Origin: Bacteroidota bacterium
GTDB taxonomy: Bacteria > Bacteroidota > Bacteroidia > Bacteroidales > Paludibacteraceae
Length of the DNA stretch: 5,990 nucleotides
Assembly (NCBI GenBank): GCA_017860335.1
Contig: JAFNAU010000130.1
Location: 1-5,990, forward strand
Direction of reading: 5' to 3'
This document shows, one piece after another, positions 1 through 5,990 of this stretch (position 1 is its first letter; each line of letters opens with the position of its first letter). The notes beneath the pieces were generated by a model. It did not search any database. It saw nothing but the letters and a program-made list of their open reading frames with translations, and was not told where the DNA came from. The translations under genes were made by a program, and so were the position numbers.

Positions 1-1
1 G

Positions 2-241
2 CGCTTCGAAAACGAATCGTTGGGCGAAATAGCCAAAAACATACAACGTATTTACAATGTTGAAATTATTTTTTCTTCCGAACGAATCAAGAAACTGCGT
101 TATACCGGAACTGTCGCCAACAACAGTCTGGAAAGCGTGCTGAATATCATAACACTTACATCACCACTATCTTTTAAAATAGAGAAAAATAAGGTGATGC
201 TATACGAGAACAAAAATATGCTAAGACACTACAATCCGTAG
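2..241 (+). CDS. FecR-like anti-sigma factor, C-terminal end (5' end outside window)
   Basis: Only the last 79 residues are present; the reading frame is already open at base 2 and ends at a TAG stop at 239-241. The text matches the C-terminal domain of Bacteroidota FecR proteins (DUF4974): it begins with a phenylalanine-rich 'RFENESLGEIAKNIQ' stretch, continues with 'YNVEIIFSSERIKKLRYTG' and closes with a 'SLESVLNII..TSPLSFKI' segment. In the family this periplasmic domain follows a membrane-spanning helix and receives a signal from the N-terminal STN domain of a partner TonB-dependent receptor. The signal controls an ECF sigma factor, normally encoded just upstream and so outside this window. 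The receptor that follows at 395 carries an STN domain and is the obvious partner; that pairing is inferred from position. The TTG at 20 is an internal leucine codon, not a start. Confidence 0.87.
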   Translation, partial: RFENESLGEIAKNIQRIYNVEIIFSSERIKKLRYTGTVANNSLESVLNIITLTSPLSFKIEKNKVMLYENKNMLRHYNP

Positions 242-263
242 AAATCAGGATATAACAAAGATG

Positions 264-302
264 AAAAACAGATTGGGATTAACATTCAATCTGTTTTTTT
301 TT
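264..302 (+). terminator. Intrinsic terminator after the fecR-like gene
   Basis: Bases 264-275 (AAAAACAGATTG) pair perfectly with 287-298 (CAATCTGTTTTT) around an 11-base loop. The loop can be shortened by two G-T wobbles at 276-277/285-286. The right arm runs into an uninterrupted T tract, with more T-rich sequence up to about 313. It lies 22 bases after the fecR-like stop codon, so the regulator and the receptor operon are probably separate transcription units. Confidence 0.85.
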
Positions 303-394
303 GATTTTTTTTTGAAGCAAGTAGTGGTTTTTTTCGGGTGAACGGTATACTTAATAACAAATCCAATAATCTAACTTCTAATACAAAAGTAGTA
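303..394 (+). promoter_or_regulatory. Presumed promoter and leader region of the susC-susD unit
   Basis: A promoter is expected here because a strong terminator lies just upstream and a new operon starts at 395. I do not see a convincing Bacteroidota primary promoter: no TAnnTTTG box with a TTTG box at the usual spacing is present. That would fit recognition by an ECF sigma factor, but the sequence alone cannot show it. The last ~40 bases are rich in A and T and lack a purine-rich Shine-Dalgarno motif, as is normal for translation starts in this phylum. Confidence 0.35.
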
Positions 395-3300
395 ATGAAA
401 AGAAAACTTATTCAGATTTCGCTTGGGCGATCATGGAAAATTCTAAGCATTTGCTTTCTGCTTACAATGTTCGCCTCACAGTTAAATGCACAAATCACCA
501 TTCAGGTGCAAAACAAACCAATCAAGGAGATTTTAAAAATCATTGAGACTAAGAGCAACTACCGTTTTTTTTACAACGAAGGGCTCAAAGGTCTTGACAA
601 AGTAAGTTCGCTGCAAGTAAAAAATGCCGGAATCAACGAAGTAATGAGAGTAGTGCTTCAAAACACCGAAATTAATTACAAAGTAGAAGACACCAACCTG
701 ATTGTTCTTATGGCACGCCCCGATAAAGAAAGCAACGAAACATCCAGAATCAGCGGAACAGTTACCGACATGAATGGTGTAGCTATAATCGGAGCTACGG
801 TAGTAGAAAAAAACTCAAAAAAAGGAACCATCACAAACTACGACGGAGCTTTCAGTATTGAAGCGTCGCCAGATGCAACCCTGGTAATTTCGTACATCGG
901 ATATCAAACCGTTGAACTCAAAGCAGGATCGCAAAAAATCCTGAATATCAAACTAAGCGAAGACGTAAAGAATCTTTCAGAAATAGTAGTAACAGCTCTG
1001 GGTATCAAACGGGAAGAAAAAGCCCTGGGATACTCAGTACAAGCTGTAAAAGGGGAAGGTTTGCAAACCGTTAAAGGTGTTGACATGGCGACCTCGTTAA
1101 GTGGTCAGGTTTCTGGTCTTCGAGTTATGAATACAACTGAATTTACCGACGAGTCCAGTTTAGTGCTTCGTGGTGAAACGCCTTTGCTTGTTGTGGATGG
1201 TGTTCCTTATGGAAACATGCGACTCAGAGATGTTCCTGCCGACGATATTGAATCCGTGAGTGTACTAAAAGGAGCTACCGCTTCAGCTCTTTACGGCGCT
1301 AATGGAGGTTCGGGTGCGATTATGATTACAACGAAAAAAGGATTGAAAAAGAGCGGCCTTTCCGTAAGCTTCAACAGTTCTACAATGTTCAATGCAGGTT
1401 TTGTTGCTCTCCCGGAAGTACAGTCAAAATTTGGTCGTACATTCACACAACGTTCAGATGGCTCTTATGAAGTTACCAGAAATGCCGTCTATTCATTTGG
1501 ACAACCATTTGAGGGTCAGTTGGTTTATCAATGGGATCCTGTCACAAAAGGATGGGGACAAACTCCCACACCTTATCTGGCAAAAGGGAAAGACAACTTT
1601 AAAAATTTCCTTGAACAAGGATATGTATTGAACAATAACTTAAGTATTACACAACAAGGAGAAAATGGCAGTTTCCGTACCTCTGCATCATGGGTTGAAA
1701 ATAAAGGAATATATCCAAACTCGATGTTTGATAAAATTACTTTTTCTACAGGCGGTGAAATGAAGTTTAAGAAAATGCAGATTACATCAAACCTGACTTA
1801 TAACAAACAGAGTACACCAAACAAGGGATTTGGAGGTTACAAGGCTTACGACCCTATGTACTCACTTCTTATCAGAGGCACCATTGACTATGATATTCGT
1901 GATTACAAGGACTACTGGTTAGTACCGAACGAATCACAAAACAACTCCTATTCTGCTGATGTACAGAATGCATATTTCGACCGCTACGAACGCACAAATG
2001 GCTTTAACCGCGATATTTTTAACGGGAATGTTACAGTGAATTATGACATCTCACCTGAACTAAAAGCACTTGTTCGTGTTGGATATGACACTTATAGTGT
2101 ACGAAGTGAAATAAAGGTATCCAAAGGGAACTATCAGAGTGCAGGCACCGCCTCCATAGCCGGAATAGAAGTTTGGGGAGAATCCTTAAAAGGCTCATAC
2201 AATGTAGGTATTGATCGGGGTTACAGTCTTAACTCAGACGGTATCCTGATGTACAATAAAACCATCAAAGATTTCACTATTGATGCTTTGGCAGGAATCA
2301 GCACTTCCATCAAACGCGATGAAAGCGTGTATAGTTTCACACAAGGCGGATTGTCAATTCCAGGTTATTTCTCTTTAAATGCATCGGTAAACCCTAAAAC
2401 TGCAGGGGAAGTTCTAATACGCCGTCAAACAAATAGTGCTTATGGAAAGGGAAGTGTATCTTGGAAAAATATTCTTTTTATGGATGGTACCATCAGAAAC
2501 GATTGGGTTTCTACTTTACCATCATCCACAAGATCATATCTTTATCCGTCCTTATCAGGTAGTTTTATTGCTTCTGAGTTGCTTAAAAAATACGACTGGC
2601 TTTCTCTATGGAAACTCAGAGGATCATGGACATCAGTAAAAGTACCGGCAAATCCATATGCCATCAATACAGTTCTTGGCATTACTAATCCGGCCTGGGG
2701 TACACTTTCAGCAGCTTATGCACCAACCACATATCGTCCAACCGATTTACTCCCGCAGGCAGCCACTACCCTTGAAATTGGATCCAACATCAATCTGATG
2801 AAAAACCGAGTTTCGTTCGATATCGCCTATTATGAGAAAAAAGGGTACGATTACATTGTATCATCATCCATTGCACCGTCTTCTGGTTATAGCGCAATTT
2901 ATAGAAATTCCGACGAGGAAAGAACGCGCAAGGGTTTTGAACTAAGTTTAAAAGGGACGCCAATTCGCACCAAAAAATTGAAGTGGGATATAATGGCTAA
3001 CTGGTCAAAAGATGCTCAATATTATACCAAAATTGACCCATTATACACAACCAATGTTACAAAACCCTGGGTTGGCGTAGGGAAGAGAACGGATGTTTTT
3101 GTAAGTCAGGATTACCTTAAAAATGCAGAAGGCGAAATTATTCACATTAACGGAATACCGCAGTATTCATCTTATACGTCCAGTTTTGGTTTTTCAGATC
3201 CTGACTGGATATGGGGGCTTACAAATTCCGTCAGCTATAAAAATTTCAAATTTAATATTAGTATTGATGGTCGGGTTGGTGGTCTTATTACGTCCTATAC

Positions 3301-3793
3301 TTCTATGTATCTTTGGAATACAGGCAACCATATCGATCCAGCAAATGATGCTATACGTGTTTTAGATGCAAAAGATAATACTGTTGGACATTATGTAGGA
3401 GATGGTGTGAAAATTGTATCTGGGGCAGCTACATTTGATGCGAATGGAAACATTCTTACTGATACACGTGTATATGCAACCAATGATGTAGCTACTACAT
3501 ACAGAACTTATATTCAAAATTATCACAAAAGTATTGCCTGGGGCGGAAACCCGTCACCTCCAGAAATTTTCGATGGAACTTTCTTGAAAATTCGTGAAGT
3601 ATCATTAACCTACGATCTACCCACTACATTAATCAACAAAGTAAAGTTAAAAAGTGCCAGTATATCAATAATTGGCCAAAATGTATTTATGTGGGCAAAA
3701 GACTTTAAATACTCTGATCCAGATGGAGGAGTTGAAAACTTTGCTGATCCATCACAACGATATGTTGGCTTTAATGTAAAATTAGATTTTTAA
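395..3793 (+). CDS. SusC/RagA-family TonB-dependent outer-membrane receptor with N-terminal STN domain
   Basis: Outer-membrane transporter that imports glycan fragments together with its SusD partner, powered by TonB. The protein has 1132 residues. Residues 1-32 are a signal peptide (basic MKRK start, hydrophobic stretch, likely cleavage after 'SQLNA'). Residues ~34-106 are an STN domain, the part that signals to FecR. Residues ~118-190 are a carboxypeptidase-regulatory-like domain ('ISGTVTDMNGVAIIGATV', 'ISYIGYQTV'). A TonB-box-like 'LSEIVVTALG' lies at 194-203. The plug covers ~208-317 and contains 'PLLVVDGVPYGN' and 'IESVSVLKGATASALYG' ending 'ITTKKG'. The rest is a beta barrel with the typical late motif 'DGTFLKIREVSLTYDLP' (1060-1076) and a terminal phenylalanine. 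The ATG at 395 is preferred over an in-frame GTG at 338 because the longer form puts 19 polar residues before the signal peptide. The susD-like gene follows after 21 bases. The transported sugar is unknown. Confidence 0.95.
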   Translation: MKRKLIQISLGRSWKILSICFLLTMFASQLNAQITIQVQNKPIKEILKIIETKSNYRFFYNEGLKGLDKVSSLQVKNAGINEVMRVVLQNTEINYKVEDTNLIVLMARPDKESNETSRISGTVTDMNGVAIIGATVVEKNSKKGTITNYDGAFSIEASPDATLVISYIGYQTVELKAGSQKILNIKLSEDVKNLSEIVVTALGIKREEKALGYSVQAVKGEGLQTVKGVDMATSLSGQVSGLRVMNTTEFTDESSLVLRGETPLLVVDGVPYGNMRLRDVPADDIESVSVLKGATASALYGANGGSGAIMITTKKGLKKSGLSVSFNSSTMFNAGFVALPEVQSKFGRTFTQRSDGSYEVTRNAVYSFGQPFEGQLVYQWDPVTKGWGQTPTPYLAKGKDNFKNFLEQGYVLNNNLSITQQGENGSFRTSASWVENKGIYPNSMFDKITFSTGGEMKFKKMQITSNLTYNKQSTPNKGFGGYKAYDPMYSLLIRGTIDYDIRDYKDYWLVPNESQNNSYSADVQNAYFDRYERTNGFNRDIFNGNVTVNYDISPELKALVRVGYDTYSVRSEIKVSKGNYQSAGTASIAGIEVWGESLKGSYNVGIDRGYSLNSDGILMYNKTIKDFTIDALAGISTSIKRDESVYSFTQGGLSIPGYFSLNASVNPKTAGEVLIRRQTNSAYGKGSVSWKNILFMDGTIRNDWVSTLPSSTRSYLYPSLSGSFIASELLKKYDWLSLWKLRGSWTSVKVPANPYAINTVLGITNPAWGTLSAAYAPTTYRPTDLLPQAATTLEIGSNINLMKNRVSFDIAYYEKKGYDYIVSSSIAPSSGYSAIYRNSDEERTRKGFELSLKGTPIRTKKLKWDIMANWSKDAQYYTKIDPLYTTNVTKPWVGVGKRTDVFVSQDYLKNAEGEIIHINGIPQYSSYTSSFGFSDPDWIWGLTNSVSYKNFKFNISIDGRVGGLITSYTSMYLWNTGNHIDPANDAIRVLDAKDNTVGHYVGDGVKIVSGAATFDANGNILTDTRVYATNDVATTYRTYIQNYHKSIAWGGNPSPPEIFDGTFLKIREVSLTYDLPTTLINKVKLKSASISIIGQNVFMWAKDFKYSDPDGGVENFADPSQRYVGFNVKLDF

Positions 3794-3814
3794 CTATTAA
3801 CATTTGAAAACGTC

Positions 3815-5338
3815 ATGAAAAAAATAAAAAAATATAATATTTTAGTAGCCATTATCTTAGGCATATTTCTAATGGGGTGCACCGATAACTTTGATGAATT
3901 AAACACCAATCCAAATACTGTAACAACCGCTTCTCCTTCCATGTTGGCTACAAATGTTATTCTTGGGATGGTCAAATACGGTGGTGCTGATGCCTCAGCC
4001 TACCTTAGTCAATATTTTTTACCTAAATATCAGGGTAGTGCATATGGTTTAACTGTTTCTCAATATAATCAGGTGGGAAAAGGTTATTTCAGTTTTACCT
4101 CGGTTCAGACAATCAATAAAATGCTTGAAATGGCTGAGGGGAATCCTCAAAAGGAATCGTATCAGGCAATAGCCAAATTCTCACGCGCTATGACTTTCTG
4201 GAATGCTACAATATCCTTAGGAGATATCCCCTATTCAGAAGCTGGATTGGCAAGCCAAGGAAACTACAAACCCCAATACGATACGCAAGAAACTGTTGTA
4301 TTGGGTGTCTTAAACGAGCTAAAAGAAGCAGAAGCCCTCTTTGCCAAAGGAATTAATTTTGATGGAGATCCCACACCTTTTGCCGGTGATGCTAAGAAAT
4401 GGCGCAAGGCGGTCAATGCTTTCACTTTAAGAGTTTTAATTGCTCTAAGCAAAAAAACCGATGTGGCCTCATTAGATGTAAAAAATCGTTTCCAATCCAT
4501 TGTTTCTTCAGGCTTTTTACTTGATCCCGGAACATATCTTGGCTTGGTATACAACGATGTTCAAAACCACCCTGTATATGGAGCACGTAACTTATATTAC
4601 AATACACAATGCGTAAGTGATTTTGTGGTAAATAACCTCAAACGGTTGAATGACTATAGGTTGTTTTATTTCGCTGATCCAGCCCCTGCTAAAATTTCTG
4701 CAGGATATACAGAAGGAGATATGGCAGCTTACAATGGTATGGACGTGGTGGCTCCTTTTAACCAAATTCAGGCGGATAATAATCAAAGAAAACTTTTTTC
4801 GTTGGTTAATGGAAGGTACTACGATGTAAAAGCATCTGAACCTCGGGTGGTAATGGGCTATGTCGAACAACAATTCGCTTTAGCAGAAGCTAGGATAAGA
4901 GGGTGGATTACAACAGGAACAGCCAAAGATTATTATGAGAGTGGAGTTAAAGCATCTTTGAGTTTTTATATGGCAACCGATGCATCCAAAGCTCATACAA
5001 AACCTATCACACAAACCTACATAGATAATTATTTTACAGGTGATGCAGCCTTTGCTACAACTCCGGACGAACAACTCAAGCAGATTTGGATGCAGCGTTA
5101 CTTGGCAGGATTTATGCAGCCTCAATACGAATCATTTAATTACCTTCTTAATAATTATCCAGATCTCCCGTATAATGAAGCGACTAACTTGAACACTGGT
5201 GTTGGTGGTGGATTTCCTAAACGCAATATGTATCCAGATTCTGAATACAGCTACAATCTTGATAATCTAATAATTGCACTCAAAAGACAATGGAATGGTT
5301 CGGATGATCCGAACAATGTCATGTGGATATTGAAATAG
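3815..5338 (+). CDS. SusD/RagB-family nutrient-binding outer-membrane lipoprotein
   Basis: Surface lipoprotein that binds glycan and forms the lid of the SusC barrel. It has 507 residues, a normal length for the SusD-like_2 type. Residues 1-21 form a lipoprotein signal peptide (MKKIKK, a hydrophobic core, then 'FLMGC') with the lipidated cysteine at 22. The following 'TDNFDELNTNPN' is typical of mature SusD N-termini. Family landmarks in order are 'SLGDIPYSEA' (134-143), 'KKWRKAVNAFTLRVLIALSKK' region (194-214), 'EQQFALAEARIRGW' (351-364), 'YYESGVKASLSFY' (373-385), 'QIWMQRYLAGFMQPQYESFNY' region (423-443) and 'FPKRNMYPDSEYSYN' (467-481). The C-terminus around 'RQWNGSDDP' is intact, and I see no frameshift. 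No Shine-Dalgarno motif precedes the ATG, and no other methionine start would preserve the signal peptide. The short spacing to the receptor gene indicates one transcript. The ligand is not predictable from this sequence. Confidence 0.94.
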   Translation: MKKIKKYNILVAIILGIFLMGCTDNFDELNTNPNTVTTASPSMLATNVILGMVKYGGADASAYLSQYFLPKYQGSAYGLTVSQYNQVGKGYFSFTSVQTINKMLEMAEGNPQKESYQAIAKFSRAMTFWNATISLGDIPYSEAGLASQGNYKPQYDTQETVVLGVLNELKEAEALFAKGINFDGDPTPFAGDAKKWRKAVNAFTLRVLIALSKKTDVASLDVKNRFQSIVSSGFLLDPGTYLGLVYNDVQNHPVYGARNLYYNTQCVSDFVVNNLKRLNDYRLFYFADPAPAKISAGYTEGDMAAYNGMDVVAPFNQIQADNNQRKLFSLVNGRYYDVKASEPRVVMGYVEQQFALAEARIRGWITTGTAKDYYESGVKASLSFYMATDASKAHTKPITQTYIDNYFTGDAAFATTPDEQLKQIWMQRYLAGFMQPQYESFNYLLNNYPDLPYNEATNLNTGVGGGFPKRNMYPDSEYSYNLDNLIIALKRQWNGSDDPNNVMWILK

Positions 5339-5386
5339 TATGTATTCGGTTGTTTTTACTCAAGGTTTTACCTAATCGAAACGGAT

Positions 5387-5461
5387 AGTTTTCTCCCTCA
5401 TCATCCTTAATCAGGGTGAAAGCTCCTCCCCAAAACAAAGGAAGGAGTTGGGGGAGAATTT
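5387..5461 (+). terminator. CT/GA-rich hairpin cluster, possible terminator of the susC-susD unit
   Basis: Starting 49 bases after the susD-like stop, bases 5387-5398 pair with 5413-5424: 11 of 12 positions, with one T-T mismatch and one wobble. A second stem pairs 5423-5430 with 5440-5447 (7 of 8). A third pairs 5428-5433 (CCCCAA) with 5448-5453 (TTGGGG). The segment is followed by only a weak T-rich run (ATTTCTTTT, 5458-5466), so termination is plausible but not certain. It could instead be an extragenic repeat or an RNA 3'-end stabiliser. Confidence 0.45.
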
Positions 5462-5581
5462 CTTTTGATTCAATTCACAGATTTAGGAATCAATCCAAGT
5501 TATCATTCTCAGCAAAAACGTACGTAATGAACCATACATTATTCTGATTGATTGCGGAGTATTCTCAAATAAATAATTGGT

Positions 5582-5599
5582 AAGTCATGGGATTGACTT
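5582..5599. repeat. Short inverted repeat AAGTCA-N6-TGACTT
   Basis: Bases 5582-5587 and 5594-5599 form a perfect 6-bp inverted repeat around TGGGAT. Eight bases later comes a run of T residues (5608-5615). It could be a regulator-binding palindrome or a weak hairpin. It is short enough to arise by chance in AT-rich sequence. Confidence 0.3.
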
Positions 5600-5619
5600 G
5601 GTATTAGTTTTTTTTACAG

Positions 5620-5652
5620 ACTCAACCGGGTTTGCCGGTTGAGTTAATTTTT
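5620..5652 (+). terminator. Perfect 10-bp hairpin with T tract directly before the GH31-like gene
   Basis: ACTCAACCGG (5620-5629) pairs perfectly with CCGGTTGAGT (5635-5644) around a 5-base loop GTTTG, followed by TAATTTTT (5645-5652). Stem, loop size and T tract all fit an intrinsic terminator on the + strand. The reverse strand would have an A-rich tail, so it is not bidirectional. It ends only 14 bases before the next ATG, so it may end the susC-susD transcript or act as an attenuator in the leader of the hydrolase gene. Confidence 0.68.
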
Positions 5653-5666
5653 CAGCACATTTCGTT

Positions 5667-5990
5667 ATGATAGTAATAACTTTTTCTCGATCATTTTTTA
5701 TTGTCTGTTTGCTATTTATTGGTTTATCATGTCCTCTATTTTCAAACAACATCCCCCAACCAGCCGACAGCAATGTGGTGCTACCTCCGGCATGGGCATT
5801 TGGGGTGTTATATGGCGGCTATACCAACCAGCAACAAACCATCTCAAGGATTAATGAAATTATTTCGCACGATTATCCTATTGACGCATATTGGATTGAT
5901 TCATGGTTCTGGAGCTTTGGCAATAAAGGAAGCGGCCCTGCAAAATATATCGATTTTGTGGCAGATACTGTGGAATTTCCTAATCGCAAA
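5667..5990 (+). CDS. Exported glycoside hydrolase, GH31-like, N-terminal 108 residues (3' end outside window)
   Basis: The frame is open to the last base of the window. The ATG at 5667 is the only sensible start because an in-frame TGA lies at 5640-5642. Residues 1-26 are an export signal with a hydrophobic core. Cys22 ('GLSC') could be a lipidation site, but the context is not a clean lipobox, so membrane anchoring is open. From residue 39 the text 'LPPAWAFGVLYGGYTNQ' and then 'HDYPIDAYWIDSWFWSFGNKG' match the opening strands of the GH31 (beta/alpha)8 barrel. Enzymes of this family are retaining hydrolases or transglycosylases acting mostly on alpha-linked glucose, xylose or galactose. The two catalytic aspartates lie beyond the window, so activity cannot be judged. 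The barrel starts almost directly after the signal peptide, without the usual N-terminal beta-sandwich. The position after susC-susD suggests a PUL enzyme. Confidence 0.78.
   Translation, partial: MIVITFSRSFFIVCLLFIGLSCPLFSNNIPQPADSNVVLPPAWAFGVLYGGYTNQQQTISRINEIISHDYPIDAYWIDSWFWSFGNKGSGPAKYIDFVADTVEFPNRK

Larger units (their letters stand above)
5339..5666. other. 328-base intergenic region rich in inverted repeats, no gene seen
   Basis: I find no credible coding frame on either strand and no tRNA-like fold. The minus-strand open frame across 5585-5773 overlaps the GH31-like start and looks like no known protein. The region has three parts: a CT/GA-rich block of overlapping hairpins (5387-5458), a plain AT-rich stretch (about 5460-5580), and a pair of inverted repeats just before the next gene (5582-5599 and 5620-5644). 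No TAnnTTTG promoter box with a properly spaced upstream box is evident. Confidence 0.7.

Noticed and set aside
338..394. GTG start at 338 that would lengthen the SusC-like protein by 19 residues
   Set aside because: The extra residues are polar and would precede a complete signal peptide that begins naturally at the ATG at 395. The region also fits a leader following a terminator.
565..572. Run of eight T residues inside the receptor gene, as a possible phase-variation tract
   Set aside because: It simply encodes Phe-Phe within the STN domain in an AT-rich genome, the frame is intact, and a single 8-base run is weak evidence.
4264..5125. Several minus-strand open frames of 61-96 codons within the SusD-like gene
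   Set aside because: They are antisense to a clearly conserved coding sequence and have cysteine-rich or otherwise implausible composition.
5593..5620. TTGACT (5593-5598) with TACAGA (5615-5620) 16 bases later as a sigma70-like promoter
   Set aside because: Bacteroidota primary sigma factors use a different consensus, the -10 match is poor, and transcription would start inside the hairpin at 5620-5644.
5585..5773. Minus-strand open frame of 62 codons in the gap and hydrolase start
   Set aside because: It overlaps the signal peptide of the GH31-like gene on the other strand, resembles no known protein, and crosses the terminator-like hairpin.
1..5990. CRISPR arrays, insertion sequences, tRNA or rRNA genes
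   Set aside because: No regularly spaced repeats, transposase-like text, terminal inverted repeats with target duplications, or tRNA-like folds were seen.

Overview
The window reads as part of a polysaccharide utilisation locus (PUL) from a low-GC member of the Bacteroidota. The evidence is a SusC-type TonB-dependent receptor followed at once by a SusD-type lipoprotein, a FecR-type anti-sigma factor upstream, A-rich start regions without Shine-Dalgarno motifs, and the start of an exported glycoside hydrolase downstream. All genes are on the + strand. Genus and species cannot be told from this sequence.

Layout. Bases 2-241 hold the C-terminal end of a FecR-like anti-sigma factor; the rest lies upstream of the window. 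A textbook intrinsic terminator (264-302) closes that unit. After a ~90-base leader comes the SusC-like receptor (395-3793, 1132 aa). It has a signal peptide, an STN signalling domain, a carboxypeptidase-regulatory-like domain, a plug and a C-terminal barrel. The SusD-like lipoprotein (3815-5338, 507 aa) follows after 21 bases, so the two are almost certainly co-transcribed. The 328-base gap 5339-5666 shows no gene but contains several inverted repeats, including a perfect 10-bp hairpin with a T tract that ends just before the next start codon. At 5667 an exported GH31-like glycoside hydrolase begins and runs off the window edge.

How the parts fit together. In the usual model, SusD and the SusC barrel form a lidded transporter that captures glycan fragments at the outer membrane. 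The STN domain of the receptor reports substrate occupancy to FecR, which releases an ECF sigma factor (expected upstream, not in this window) to switch on the locus. The GH31-like enzyme would cleave an alpha-linked sugar in the captured glycan. The substrate cannot be read from this window.

The architecture is that of a known type of system; I see no clearly new one here. The points most worth a second look are the GH31-like protein, which has no room for the usual N-terminal beta-sandwich domain, and the hairpin-rich gap in front of it, which may decouple or attenuate enzyme expression relative to the transporter pair.
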